Assembly: GCF_938039215.1 (NCBI RefSeq) | Contig: NZ_CALHVI010000004.1 | Coordinates: 1-64,000, forward strand | DNA from: an uncultured Porphyromonas sp. | GTDB taxonomy: Bacteria; Bacteroidota; Bacteroidia; Bacteroidales; Porphyromonadaceae | Direction of reading: 5' to 3' | DNA: 64,000 bases | Shown here: positions 45,039-54,230 of the stretch, piece after piece | Numbering within the stretch: the first letter of the stretch is position 1 | Layout: every line of letters starts with the position of its first letter | Position numbers and translations under genes: made by a program | The notes under the pieces: generated by a model | Databases searched by the model: none | Told to the model about the DNA's origin: nothing | The model's input: the letters and a program-made list of their open reading frames with translations, nothing else

Positions 45039-46388
45039 CTAGCGGAACTTACCACCACCCATGAGAGGCATCTTAGGCATCTTGGGCATCTTACCACCCT
45101 TGAAGCCTTGGAGGGTCTTCATCATCTTGCGTGTCTGGGCGAACTGCGTAAGGAGCTTATTGACATCCTGCACGCTCGTGCCGCTACCCTGAGCGATGCG
45201 CTTACGGCGGTGACCGTCGAGGATATGTGGCTTGGAGCGCTCCTCGGGGGTCATCGAGTAGATGATGGCTTCGATACTCTTGAAGGCATCATCCTTGATA
45301 TCGATATCCTTCAGCGCCTTCCCTACACCTGGGATCATCGCTGCGAGATCCTTGATGTTCCCCATCTTCTTGATCTGATGGATCTGGGCGAGGAAGTCAT
45401 TGAAGTCAAACTGATCCTTGGCGATACGCTCCTCGAGGCGCTTAGCTTCACGCTCGTCATAGAGCTGCTGTGCACGCTCGACGAGGGAGACGATATCACC
45501 CATGCCGAGGATACGGTCAGCCATACGCTCGGGGTGGAAGACATCCAGAGCGTCCATCTTCTCGCCCATCCCGACGAACTTAATAGGCTTGTCGACGACG
45601 GTACGGATCGAGAGGGCAGCCCCACCACGGGTATCCCCATCGAGCTTGGTGAGGACGACCCCATCGAAGTCTAGACGTTCGTTGAAGGTCTTAGCTGTAT
45701 TCACAGCATCCTGCCCCGTCATGGAGTCGACGACGAAGAGGGTCTCTGAGGGACGGATCGCACGCTTGATCTCCTCGATCTCACGCATCATCTCCTCGTC
45801 TACGGCCAGTCGCCCTGCGGTGTCGATGATGACGACATCACAGCCCTTACCCATAGCTTCGGCGACCCCACGGCGAGCGATGCTCACAGGATCCTTGCTA
45901 TCTAGGTCGAAGAAGACGGGGACATCTAGCTGCTCGGCCAGCACACGTAGCTGCTCGATAGCAGCGGGACGATATACGTCACCTGCGACGAGTAGGGGCT
46001 TCTTGCCCTGCTTGATCTTCAGTAGGTTGGCCAGCTTCCCAGAGAAGGTGGTCTTACCCGAGCCCTGAAGCCCAGACATGAGGATGATGGCAGGTGTGCC
46101 TGTGAGGTTGAGGTTGGCAGCCTTCCCGCCCATGAGCTCAGCGAGCTCGTCGTGGACGATCTTGACCATCAGCTCACCAGGACGTACGGCGGTGAGCACG
46201 TTCTGTCCTAGGGCCTTCTCCTTGACCTCTTCGGTGAATTTCTTAGCTACATTGTAGTTGACGTCGGCCTCTAGGAGGGCACGGCGTACATCCTTGAGGG
46301 TCTCGGCGACGTTGAGTTCGGTGATCTTACCTTCACCCTTGAGGATCTTAAAGGACCGCTCGAGGCGTTCACTTAGGTTTTCGAACAT
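45039..46388 (-). CDS. ffh: Signal recognition particle protein Ffh (SRP54)
   Basis: A 449-aa GTPase that binds 4.5S RNA and targets nascent membrane proteins to FtsY. N-terminal four-helix N domain, G domain with SGLQGSGKTTFSGKLA, DTAGRL and TKLDGDTRGG, and a C-terminal M domain ending in the Met/Gly/Lys-rich KMPKMPKMPLMGGGK. All standard. It is the last gene of a three-gene group with panD (8 bp upstream). The 4.5S RNA gene was not found here. Confidence 0.98.
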   Translation of the reverse strand: MFENLSERLERSFKILKGEGKITELNVAETLKDVRRALLEADVNYNVAKKFTEEVKEKALGQNVLTAVRPGELMVKIVHDELAELMGGKAANLNLTGTPAIILMSGLQGSGKTTFSGKLANLLKIKQGKKPLLVAGDVYRPAAIEQLRVLAEQLDVPVFFDLDSKDPVSIARRGVAEAMGKGCDVVIIDTAGRLAVDEEMMREIEEIKRAIRPSETLFVVDSMTGQDAVNTAKTFNERLDFDGVVLTKLDGDTRGGAALSIRTVVDKPIKFVGMGEKMDALDVFHPERMADRILGMGDIVSLVERAQQLYDEREAKRLEERIAKDQFDFNDFLAQIHQIKKMGNIKDLAAMIPGVGKALKDIDIKDDAFKSIEAIIYSMTPEERSKPHILDGHRRKRIAQGSGTSVQDVNKLLTQFAQTRKMMKTLQGFKGGKMPKMPKMPLMGGGKFR

Positions 46389-46396
46389 AGGGGCTC

Positions 46397-46747
46397 TTAT
46401 ACAAGTCTATTTGTTTCGGTATCGGGGAAGACGACAGCAGGCTTGAAGCCCTGTGCTTCTTCGTAGCTCATCCACGCGTAGGCCATGATGATCACGGTAT
46501 CACCGGGCTGTACGAGGCGTGCAGCAGCTCCATTGAGGCAGATGACCCCTGAGCCACGTGCTCCAGCGATGACGTAGGTCTCTAGGCGAGCTCCATTGTT
46601 GTTATTGACGATCTGTACCTTCTCTCCTGGCAGGATGTTGGCTGCTTCGATCAGGTCTTCATCGATGGTGATGCTCCCCACGTAGGAGAGGTTAGCCTCG
46701 GTGACGGTTACTCTATGAATCTTGGACTTAAGTAATTCGACAAGCAT
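46397..46747 (-). CDS. panD: Aspartate 1-decarboxylase
   Basis: Makes beta-alanine for pantothenate and coenzyme A. 116 aa proenzyme; it self-cleaves between Gly24 and Ser25 (YVGSITID) to form the pyruvoyl cofactor. Later conserved parts [13 protein letters not shown] and [16 protein letters not shown] are intact. It lies 3 bp after the GNAT gene and 8 bp before ffh. Confidence 0.97.
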   Translation of the reverse strand: MLVELLKSKIHRVTVTEANLSYVGSITIDEDLIEAANILPGEKVQIVNNNNGARLETYVIAGARGSGVICLNGAAARLVQPGDTVIIMAYAWMSYEEAQGFKPAVVFPDTETNRLV

Positions 46748-46750
46748 GGT

Positions 46751-47881
46751 TTAATCTATTTTCTTGATCCAGGCACGACGGGTCTTGTGGTGCTTGCGCT
46801 CGAAGTAGTTCCACTGCATCTGTACGGCAGCGTTGGTCTCGAGCTCTGGATTGCTCTCGGCATAGCGCACCCCATTCTTCTGGAAGATGGGGATGAGGTC
46901 ATCGAAGAGCAGGGCATTGACCCCCTTGTTCTGATACTCTGGGATGACCCCGATGAGGTAGAGGTCTACGATGGGATTCTTCATCTTCAGTGCACGCAGT
47001 AGGTGTGCCCATCCGAAGGGGAAGAGGCGACCCTTAGCCTTTTGAAGGGCTCTACTGAGGTTCGGGAGGGTGATCCCGAAGCCTACGACCTTGTCATCCT
47101 CCTCACGGACGATGACCGTGACATAGTCATAGCGTAGCATAGGTATGTACATGCGCACATAGTAGTCGATCTGCTCGCGTGAGAGCTCTGAGACACCGTA
47201 GAGGACGGAGTAGGCTTGGTTCAGCGTGTCGAAGATACGGTGGGCGTAGGGGAGGATCTCCTGCTGGTTCTTGAACTTCAGGGTCTTCAGCCCATACTTC
47301 GTGCGGACGATCTCAGCGATACGCTTGTGCTTCTCGGGGATATCTTCGGGGATGGTGATCTTGTACTCCTGCCAGTCCTGATCCTTGACGAAGCCCATAC
47401 GCTGCATCTGCTTGGGATAGTAGGCATAGTTATAGATCGTAGCCATGGTACCCAGCTGATCAAAGCCTTCGATGAGCATCCCCTCGTGATCGAGGTCGGA
47501 GAAGCCCATAGGCCCTTGGATCATCTCCTTACCATGAGCCTTACCCCAGTCGATGACGGCTTTGAAGAGGGCATCGACGACTTCGTTATCGTTGATGAAG
47601 TCGACGAAGCCGAAGCGAACGTTATTCTGATTCCACGTCTCGTTGGCTCGATGGTTGATGATCCCAGCGATACGCCCGACGATGCGTCCATCCTTGTAGG
47701 CTAGGAAGTAAGCGGCTTCACAGAACTTGAAGGCGGGATTGCGTGTCGGATCCAGCGTCAGGAGTTCATCCTCTACGAGTCCAGGCACGTGATACGGATT
47801 GCCCTTGTAGAGCTTGAGGTTGAACTTGACGAACTTCCTCAGATCGGCCTTATCCGAGATCTGTCTTATTTCGACTGCCAT
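46751..47881 (-). CDS. GNAT-like N-acetyltransferase, Bacteroidota type
   Basis: 376 aa, no signal peptide. It resembles a conserved Bacteroidota protein with a GNAT fold in the C-terminal half (VIVREEDDKVVGFGITLPNL, then IGVIPEYQNKGVNALLFDDLI, with the acetyl-CoA loop QNKGVN) and an N-terminal region with GPMGFSDLDHEGMLIEGFD. The substrate is unknown. The frame is open 17 codons upstream of the chosen start MAVEIRQISD, but a -7 box lies there. First gene of the GNAT-panD-ffh group. Confidence 0.8.
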   Translation of the reverse strand: MAVEIRQISDKADLRKFVKFNLKLYKGNPYHVPGLVEDELLTLDPTRNPAFKFCEAAYFLAYKDGRIVGRIAGIINHRANETWNQNNVRFGFVDFINDNEVVDALFKAVIDWGKAHGKEMIQGPMGFSDLDHEGMLIEGFDQLGTMATIYNYAYYPKQMQRMGFVKDQDWQEYKITIPEDIPEKHKRIAEIVRTKYGLKTLKFKNQQEILPYAHRIFDTLNQAYSVLYGVSELSREQIDYYVRMYIPMLRYDYVTVIVREEDDKVVGFGITLPNLSRALQKAKGRLFPFGWAHLLRALKMKNPIVDLYLIGVIPEYQNKGVNALLFDDLIPIFQKNGVRYAESNPELETNAAVQMQWNYFERKHHKTRRAWIKKID

Positions 47882-47929
47882 ATTTCTTTCGTTGTATCTA
47901 TAGCCCCTAGAGGCTGATTCAATGGTGCA

Positions 47930-47937
47930 CAAAGATA
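47930..47937 (-). promoter_or_regulatory. -7 box of the GNAT-panD-ffh operon
   Basis: CAAAGATA on plus, TATCTTTG on minus, 48 bp before the ATG at 47881. Confidence 0.7.
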
Positions 47938-48111
47938 CTCCAAAAAGCTAAGATGCCCTGCATGTTAGCTCCTTGTCTCTAGCTAAGCCCCTTGAAAAGG
48001 AAGACTCGAAGGAGTTCACCCGAAAACCTTCCGAGCTATTCGGTTCACCCTAAGGAGGCTTCATGCTCCGTGATCGTAAAGCTAGCTGGTCGGAGTCTGG
48101 GGATGAATAGT

Positions 48112-48221
48112 AGCCATTCATGAGCCTCTCAAGGACCCCATTCATGGGTCGATCGGGTATCCCATTCATGGGGTACCGAGGCGACCCATGAATGGGGTAC
48201 TAGGGAGGTGTATCTATGGCT
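48112..48221. repeat. Five-unit 24-bp palindrome array (family I, copy 3)
   Basis: Centres are at 48118.5, 48142.5, 48166.5, 48190.5 and 48214.5, an exact 24-bp period. Inner units are ACCCCATTCATGGGT, ATCCCATTCATGGGGT and ACCCATGAATGGGGT; the outer ones are degenerate (AGCCATTCATGAG and GTATCTATGGCT). It lies between the MFS gene terminator and the GNAT promoter. In the remaining part of this gap (47938-48111) I see no other feature. Confidence 0.88.
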
Positions 48222-48256
48222 ACTCTAAAGCGGTGGAGCGGGGACGGGTAAAAAGA

Positions 48257-48294
48257 CCGAGGTGCTGACCCCTCGGAAGGGATCAGCACCTCGG
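48257..48294 (-). terminator. Terminator of purA-folC-MFS
   Basis: CCGAGGTGCTGACC pairs with GATCAGCACCTCGG (one wobble); on the minus strand TCTTTTTACC follows. Confidence 0.85.
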
Positions 48295-48318
48295 CAGGAT
48301 GAGTGATGAGTCTAGTCC

Positions 48319-49734
48319 TTACTTCTGGACATTAGGGAGCTCAAGACCGTACTGCTTCTTCTTGTCGATAGCCTTGAGGAGGAGGCTCATTAGTAGAGCG
48401 ATGACACCGAAGCTAGCAAAGACAAGCATGGCAAGCGTGTAGTCCTTGGGTTGACCTTCGGGTATGCCCTTATTAGAGGAATCAAGGACGCTACCTACGA
48501 TGATGGGCACAGACATCAGACCGATATTCTGAATCCAGAAGATAGCCGAGTAAGCCGAGCCTAGGACCTTGTTGTCGATGAGCTTGGGGACAGCTGGCCA
48601 CAGCGTAGCGGGTACGAGCGAGAAGGAGATCCCGAGGATGACTATTGCAGTCATAGCGACAATCGAACTGCCAAGACTATCGTATACGAAGGGGAAGAGA
48701 GCAAAGGTCATGTGGCAGACAATCATCAGAATAGAACCGATGATGAGCATCGTTGCACCCTTGCCCTTGCGGTCGAGATAGTAGCCTAGTAAAGGTGTCA
48801 CGAGCGCAGCTCCAAAGGGGAAGGTACTGAAGATACGAGATGCGAATTCGTTATCAAAGCCTACCTTGTACTGTAGCATCTCGGTTGCGAACTTCTGGAA
48901 GGGGAAAATGGCCGAGTAGTAGAGTGCACACAGGATAGCGACAATCCAGAAGACACCTGTGCCAAAGACCTTACCAAGGTCAGAGAACTTGAAGGGTTCT
49001 TCTGCTTCTTCCTCTTCTTCACCTTCGATATCCTTATCCAGAGCCTTATCCATGAAGAAGTAGACGACATACAGCATCAGACCGATGCAAAGGAGCAGGG
49101 CGCAGAAGATGACAGGAGCCTGTACTGTTTCGAACTTCTTAGATAGCCAAGGAGAGAGCCATAGGGCACCAGCTACCCCAAGGCGTGCTACAGCCATCTC
49201 GATACCCATAGCGAGTGCCATTGATCTGCCCTTGAACCACTTGACGATCGCACGAGAGACCGTCACACCAGCCATCTCAGTACCACAGCCGAAGAGCATG
49301 AAGCCGAGGCAGGCACAGAGTGCTGTAGGAGGAAGGTTCCAGCCCGTGATGCCGTGGATGGAGCTACTGAAGCTGTTGATGGCATCGTAGCCTGGACCTC
49401 CATTGCGGAAGGTAGCGCTCAGAGCATAGACTTTGATAAGAGCTCCGATGACCATCATGCTACCCGCAAGAAGGGCGGTGAAGCGTACCCCCATCTTGTC
49501 GAGGATGATCCCCGCAAGGATGAGGAAACCAATGAAGACGTTGAGGAAGAATTCACTCCCGCCATAGAGTCCGAAGATGGTAGAGTCCCAGCCGAGCTCG
49601 GTCTCGACGAGCGTCTTCACAGGGGAGAGTACGTCTACGAACATGTAGGCGAAGAACATCGTCAGCGAGATGAGTGCCAGCGCACCCCAGCGGGCGAGTG
49701 GCTTGTCACGCAGTGACAGCTTTGCTTGTTCCAT
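48319..49734 (-). CDS. Major facilitator superfamily transporter
   Basis: 471 aa with about 12 transmembrane helices and an acidic central loop (residues about 230-245, EGEEEEEAEE) between the two halves. Conserved MFS motif A-like stretches (GIILDKMGVRFTAL, GYYLDRKGKG) follow helices 2 and 8. The substrate cannot be assigned. It starts 4 bp after folC, so it is probably co-transcribed with purA and folC; a folate or nucleotide-related cargo would be pure guesswork. Confidence 0.88.
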   Translation of the reverse strand: MEQAKLSLRDKPLARWGALALISLTMFFAYMFVDVLSPVKTLVETELGWDSTIFGLYGGSEFFLNVFIGFLILAGIILDKMGVRFTALLAGSMMVIGALIKVYALSATFRNGGPGYDAINSFSSSIHGITGWNLPPTALCACLGFMLFGCGTEMAGVTVSRAIVKWFKGRSMALAMGIEMAVARLGVAGALWLSPWLSKKFETVQAPVIFCALLLCIGLMLYVVYFFMDKALDKDIEGEEEEEAEEPFKFSDLGKVFGTGVFWIVAILCALYYSAIFPFQKFATEMLQYKVGFDNEFASRIFSTFPFGAALVTPLLGYYLDRKGKGATMLIIGSILMIVCHMTFALFPFVYDSLGSSIVAMTAIVILGISFSLVPATLWPAVPKLIDNKVLGSAYSAIFWIQNIGLMSVPIIVGSVLDSSNKGIPEGQPKDYTLAMLVFASFGVIALLMSLLLKAIDKKKQYGLELPNVQK

Positions 49735-49738
49735 AGTG

Positions 49739-51055
49739 TTACTTATCGTTGTTAGTTGATTGAATTGCTAGAAGATCGGCGATGAGGAAGTTGCTCCCCC
49801 CGACGAAGATCACATCTGTCTCGGGCTGTGCTGCACTCTGGGCAGCAGCTAGAGCCTCTCGGATGGAGGGATAGACTTCCCCATGGAGGTCGTAGGCTTG
49901 TGCGAGCTTCCTCAGCTCTTCGGGAGCTAAGGCACGGGGCACACGGGCAGCGGTGAAGTAGTACTTAGCTTCGTGAGGAAGCAGGGAGAGGACACCTCGG
50001 ACATCCTTGTCACTCACCATCCCGAAGATGAGGTGCAGGGGGCGATCCAGCGACACGAGCTGACGGACGACATAGCGGATACCATCTTCGTTGTGCGCCG
50101 TGTCACAGATCAGAGTGGGGCGCTCAGAGAGGGTCTCCCAGCGGCCACGTAGACCCGTCATGCGGGTGACCTCGCTAAAGCCCTTGCGAATGGCTACCTC
50201 GGGGATCGCTATCCCTTGCTCACGGAGCACACGGAGAGCCGAAAGGATCGTCCTCAGGTTATCCGCTTGTACCAGTCCTCCGAGCTCGAAGTAGAGGGGC
50301 TCTGATGTGATGAGAGTAGGATCGGTGACCTCGAAGGTCTGCCCCCTGGATTCGCTATGAATAGCGCCCAGAGGCACTGCTTCGCTAGCGAGGGTGAGGG
50401 GAGCAGATAGTTGAGTAGCTCGCTCTCTGAAGACCTCTAGGACCTCGGGCTCATCAGCTCGCCCGATGATGATCGGTGTCGAGGGCTTGATGATGCCTGC
50501 TTTCTCTACGGCGATCTTCGCTAGGGTATCTCCGAGGTACTGCGTGTGATCCTTACTGATATTCGTGATGATCGAGAGGATGGGCTGGATGATATTCGTG
50601 CTGTCGAGCCTTCCTCCCATCCCGACCTCGATGACTGCGAAATCGACCTTCTGCTCACGGAAGTAGACGAGGGCCATCATGGTCGTCAGCTCGAAGAACG
50701 AGGGTGATACCTCCTTGACGAGTTCCTCAGCCCCTTCAACGAAGCGACATACGAAGTCCTCCGAGATCATCACTCCGTTCACACGGATACGCTCACGGAA
50801 GTCGAGGAGATGAGGTGAAGTGAAGAGCCCCACCCGATAGCCTGCCGCCTCTAGGACGGCAGCTATCGTGTGTGAAGTTGAGCCCTTGCCATTCGTCCCT
50901 CCTACATGGATGGTACGGTAGGAGTGGTGCGGATGGCGGTAGTGTGTATCCAGGTAATGAGTTGTCTCTAGACCAGGCTTGTAAGCTGCGCCTCCTACTT
51001 GCTGGAAGACGGGAGTCTTGGCATAGAGATACTCAATGGCTTCCTGATAGGTCAT
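49739..51055 (-). CDS. folC: Folylpolyglutamate / dihydrofolate synthase
   Basis: Adds L-glutamate to dihydropteroate or folates in the cytoplasm. 438 aa, Mur-ligase fold. P-loop GGTNGKGSTSHT near residue 52, then VIEVGMGGRLDSTN and NISKDHTQYLG, the metal and folate-binding elements; the C-terminal domain has CDTAHNEDGI. It sits 6 bp after purA and 4 bp before the MFS gene. Confidence 0.95.
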   Translation of the reverse strand: MTYQEAIEYLYAKTPVFQQVGGAAYKPGLETTHYLDTHYRHPHHSYRTIHVGGTNGKGSTSHTIAAVLEAAGYRVGLFTSPHLLDFRERIRVNGVMISEDFVCRFVEGAEELVKEVSPSFFELTTMMALVYFREQKVDFAVIEVGMGGRLDSTNIIQPILSIITNISKDHTQYLGDTLAKIAVEKAGIIKPSTPIIIGRADEPEVLEVFRERATQLSAPLTLASEAVPLGAIHSESRGQTFEVTDPTLITSEPLYFELGGLVQADNLRTILSALRVLREQGIAIPEVAIRKGFSEVTRMTGLRGRWETLSERPTLICDTAHNEDGIRYVVRQLVSLDRPLHLIFGMVSDKDVRGVLSLLPHEAKYYFTAARVPRALAPEELRKLAQAYDLHGEVYPSIREALAAAQSAAQPETDVIFVGGSNFLIADLLAIQSTNNDK

Positions 51056-51061
51056 CGGGAT

Positions 51062-52357
51062 CTAAGCGTGCCCCTCAGGGAGGAGCTCAGGATGGAGGAC
51101 GATGGTCTGTGCTCTATCGGGACCGACAGAGACGATCGAGATGGGTACTCCGATTTCCCGTTCGACGAAGGCGATGTAGTCCTTCAGTTCTTGAGGGAAG
51201 TCCTTGGGATCAGTGAGCTTGGTGGTGTCGCACTGCCAGCCCTTGAGTTCCTGATAGACCGGACGAACTTCCTCGGTGAGTTCGTAGGGGAAGTGACGCG
51301 TCTTCTCGCCTCGGATCTCATAGTCGGTACAGATGCGGATGGTCTCAAAGGTGTCGAGCACGTCGCTCTTCATCATGATCAAGCGAGTGACCCCACTGAG
51401 CATCACCGTGTAGCGAAGGGCTACGAGGTCAAGCCAGCCACAGCGACGACGACGACCCGTGACAGAGCCAAATTCATGACCTAGAGAGCAGAGTTTTTCT
51501 CCCGTCTCATCAAAGAGCTCGGTAGGGAAGGGACCAGCACCGACACGGGTGCAGTAGGCCTTGAAGATCCCGTAAACCTCGCCGATACTGCGTGGAGCTA
51601 TACCCAGCCCCGTACAGCATCCTGCACAGACCGTGTTGCTCGATGTGACGAAGGGATAGGAGCCGAAGTCAATGTCTAGGAGTGAGCCTTGAGCTCCCTC
51701 GGCAAGTACACGACGTGAGGAGCGAAGGGCATCGTTGATGTACTCTTCGCTATCGACAAAGGTGAATTCTTCGAGGTACTTAATCGCTTCCATCCACTTA
51801 GCCTCTAGCTCAGCAAGCCCTTCGACAGGGTAGTGGTAAGCCTCGAGGAGGGTCAGATGACGCTCCTTAGCCTCCTGATACTTGCGGGCAAAGTCAGAGT
51901 GGATGTCTCCGACACGTAGCCCCGTGCGGGCGATCTTGTCGGTGTAGGTAGGGCCGATGCCCTTACCGGTGGTACCGATCTTTGCTCCACCCTTGATCGC
52001 CTCTTGGGCGGCATCGATGAAGCGGTGTGTAGGTAGGATGAGGTGAGCCTTGCGTGAGATCACGAGACGCTTACGTAGGTCATGACCACTTTCGGAGAGC
52101 GCACGAGCTTCGTCGGCGAAGAGGATGGGATCAAGTACGACCCCATTACCTATGACATTGACCTTATCACCTTGGAAGATCCCAGAGGGGATCGATCGTA
52201 GGATGTACTTCTTCCCCTCGAACTCTAGGGTGTGACCAGCGTTAGGCCCCCCTTGGAAGCGTGCTATGATATCGTACGAAGGAGTCAAGACATCGACGAT
52301 CTTACCCTTCCCTTCGTCTCCCCATTGCAGGCCGAGGAGCACATCGACTTGTTCCAT
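51062..52357 (-). CDS. purA: Adenylosuccinate synthetase
   Basis: First committed step from IMP to AMP. 431 aa. GLQWGDEGKGKIVD (9-22, Asp14 catalytic) and NAGHTL with His41 are intact, as are the IMP-loop GTTGKGIGPTYTDK and the GTP-base TVSVGPDR-type end (here SIVSVGPDRAQT). It heads a likely purA-folC-MFS operon. A -7 box is about 140 bp upstream, and the leader contains two overlapping hairpins. Confidence 0.97.
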   Translation of the reverse strand: MEQVDVLLGLQWGDEGKGKIVDVLTPSYDIIARFQGGPNAGHTLEFEGKKYILRSIPSGIFQGDKVNVIGNGVVLDPILFADEARALSESGHDLRKRLVISRKAHLILPTHRFIDAAQEAIKGGAKIGTTGKGIGPTYTDKIARTGLRVGDIHSDFARKYQEAKERHLTLLEAYHYPVEGLAELEAKWMEAIKYLEEFTFVDSEEYINDALRSSRRVLAEGAQGSLLDIDFGSYPFVTSSNTVCAGCCTGLGIAPRSIGEVYGIFKAYCTRVGAGPFPTELFDETGEKLCSLGHEFGSVTGRRRRCGWLDLVALRYTVMLSGVTRLIMMKSDVLDTFETIRICTDYEIRGEKTRHFPYELTEEVRPVYQELKGWQCDTTKLTDPKDFPQELKDYIAFVEREIGVPISIVSVGPDRAQTIVLHPELLPEGHA

Positions 52358-52397
52358 GTATGTATGTGTATTTGCTGTAGTGTTGTTGTCAGCTTGA

Positions 52398-52474
52398 GCC
52401 GAGGCCTATATCTCTCGGCATGGATGCATGCCTCGACAAGGGACTCCTCTAGATCATATCGCTCTGGAGGAGAA
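52398..52474 (-). promoter_or_regulatory. Structured leader of purA with overlapping hairpins
   Basis: On the plus strand GCCGAG (52398-52403) pairs with CTCGGC (52414-52419), and GGCATG (52418-52423) pairs with CATGCC (52427-52432). The two stems share bases 52418-52419 and cannot form fully at once. A third stem, CTCCTCTAGA with TCTGGAGGAG, lies around 52445-52472. This could be an attenuator-like leader; no known riboswitch was recognised. Confidence 0.35.
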
Positions 52475-52496
52475 GCCTATGCGAGTCGTGCACCTA

Positions 52497-52504
52497 CAAA
52501 TATA
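52497..52504 (-). promoter_or_regulatory. -7 box of the purA promoter
   Basis: CAAATATA on plus, TATATTTG on minus, 139 bp before the purA ATG. Confidence 0.6.
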
Positions 52505-52647
52505 CTCTTTTCTATACGTATTTCGGCAATTTGTACCGTAGACTCCCCCCTATTTCTTCGGCTAAGCATGCTACGTGGAGCGGGTAGAAGAGTGATGAGC
52601 CTTCATTGATAGTGCTCGCTCTTTACTCTACCTTATAGTCATAAAAA

Positions 52648-52678
52648 GAGGGGGTATCTGACCAGCAGATACCCCCTC
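52648..52678 (-). terminator. Terminator of the cobalt/tetrapyrrole operon
   Basis: GAGGGGGTATCTG pairs perfectly with CAGATACCCCCTC, loop of 5 nt; on the minus strand TTTTTATG follows. It ends the operon after cobA-hemD. Confidence 0.92.
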
Positions 52679-52721
52679 GGGTTGAATAAGCGGAGCTTCT
52701 TAGATGATGGATGTGAGGCCT

Positions 52722-54230
52722 CTAGTGCTCAGCATCCTTCGCAAGAGCCTCTACGAGACAAGTGATCCTAGGCTGAGCAGCGATGAGCTTTGGCTCAATG
52801 CCATAGCTCCGAGCGGCTTCAGCTGTCTGCTCTCCGAGGACAGCTAGAGGGAGCGCCTTCAGCAGGTGCTCTAGCTCGTGCACCCGTAGCAAGTTCACTA
52901 GATGATGGATGGCTGAGGAACTACAGGCCGTAAGGTAATCAGCCGAGTCGAGTGCCTCCTCTAGTTCGCGAGCGGTATAGCTGATGGGCATATTCTTATA
53001 GAGGGGAAGGCGATGGCAAGAGATACCCGCTTCGGCGAGGAGCTCCGAGAGATCATCACCCGCAAGAGCAGAGTTGGGCAGGAGAACACGCTTGACAGAG
53101 GCAAGCCTCGCTCGCTGGATGAATTCCTCGGCAAAGACCTTGGCATAGTATTCCTGAGGGATGAAGTCTGCGGTGATCCCATACGCACTAAGAGCCTGAG
53201 CAGTCATAGGGCCTAGTGCCCCGATCTTGCAGGGAGCTAGGTGTCGACTATCCTTCCCACGCTGGTGAAGCGCCGAGAAGAAGAACTCTACGGCATTGGG
53301 CGAGGTGAAGAGGATCCAGTCATAGCTGGATAGGCTCTGGAGCGTGCTGTCAAGTTCGGCCTCGACTTCCTCATTAGGGGTAAGCTGGATGGTGGGAAGG
53401 AGGTAAGCCTCTGCGCCCTTCTCTTCCAGCGCCTCCTGAAGGACAGAGGCTTGGTGTCGGGCTCGAGTCACGATGATCTTCTTCCCCGAAAGCGGACGAG
53501 AGGTGCGCCCTTCAGCAAATCTCAGAACTTGACCGATCATGAAGAGTGCAGGAGCGTACGCAGAGAAGTCCTCCGATGCATCGGTGAACGCTCCTAGGGT
53601 GCGCTCCAGTAGGGTTTGCTGGGGAGTCGTACCTCGGCTTAGTAGGGCTGCTGGGGTAGAGGCGGACATCCCTGCTGCGATAAGGGCCCCACTGATCTGA
53701 GCCACTTGCCTTACTCCCATGTAGAAGACTAGCGTCCCCGAGAGTCGAGCTAGGCTGGTCCAGTCGAAGTCGGGCAGTTCTCCGTCCTCAGTGTGCGCCG
53801 TGAGGCAGGTGAAGGAGCGACTGAGTCCCCGATGGGTGAGGGGAATGTCGAAGTAGGCTGGAGCAGCAAGGCCTGCCGTGATCCCAGGCACGATCTCGTA
53901 GGCTATGCCAGCTTCCCGAAGGGCTGCCATCTCTTCTCCTCCATGAGCAAAGACGAAGGGGTCTCCGCCCTTGAGTCGTACGACCTTACCTAGGTCGGCT
54001 TTTCCTAGTTCGATTAGTAGCTCATTGATCTCTGGCTGCTTGAGCGAGTGGGCTCCATAGCGCTTACCGACATGGTATAGCTTAGTTCCCTCGGGAATGA
54101 GGGCTAAGATGCTGGGTGAGACGAGGGCATCATAGACGATGACTTCGGAGGTGGTGATGAGCTCATAGGCTCTACGGGTAAGGAGCTTGGGGTCTCCAGG
54201 ACCTGCTCCTACTAGGTATACTGTGCTCAT
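52722..54230 (-). CDS. cobA-hemD: Fusion of uroporphyrinogen-III methyltransferase and synthase
   Basis: 502 aa with two enzymes. Residues 1 to about 240 are an S-adenosylmethionine uroporphyrinogen III C-methyltransferase (VYLVGAGPGDPKLLTRRA, LKGGDPFVFAHGGEE and VPGITAGLAAPAYFDIPLTHRG). From about 248 to 495 is a uroporphyrinogen-III synthase (IIVTRARHQASVL, then LFTSPNAVEFF, and a late LPLAVLGEQTAEAA). Together they convert hydroxymethylbilane through uroporphyrinogen III to precorrin-2, the branch to sirohaem and corrinoids. It overlaps hemC by 4 bp (ATGA) and is last in the operon. Confidence 0.93.
   Translation of the reverse strand: MSTVYLVGAGPGDPKLLTRRAYELITTSEVIVYDALVSPSILALIPEGTKLYHVGKRYGAHSLKQPEINELLIELGKADLGKVVRLKGGDPFVFAHGGEEMAALREAGIAYEIVPGITAGLAAPAYFDIPLTHRGLSRSFTCLTAHTEDGELPDFDWTSLARLSGTLVFYMGVRQVAQISGALIAAGMSASTPAALLSRGTTPQQTLLERTLGAFTDASEDFSAYAPALFMIGQVLRFAEGRTSRPLSGKKIIVTRARHQASVLQEALEEKGAEAYLLPTIQLTPNEEVEAELDSTLQSLSSYDWILFTSPNAVEFFFSALHQRGKDSRHLAPCKIGALGPMTAQALSAYGITADFIPQEYYAKVFAEEFIQRARLASVKRVLLPNSALAGDDLSELLAEAGISCHRLPLYKNMPISYTARELEEALDSADYLTACSSSAIHHLVNLLRVHELEHLLKALPLAVLGEQTAEAARSYGIEPKLIAAQPRITCLVEALAKDAEH

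Noticed and set aside
45502..46068. Open frame opposite ffh (plus)
   Set aside because: Ser/Arg-rich shadow inside a complete ffh gene.
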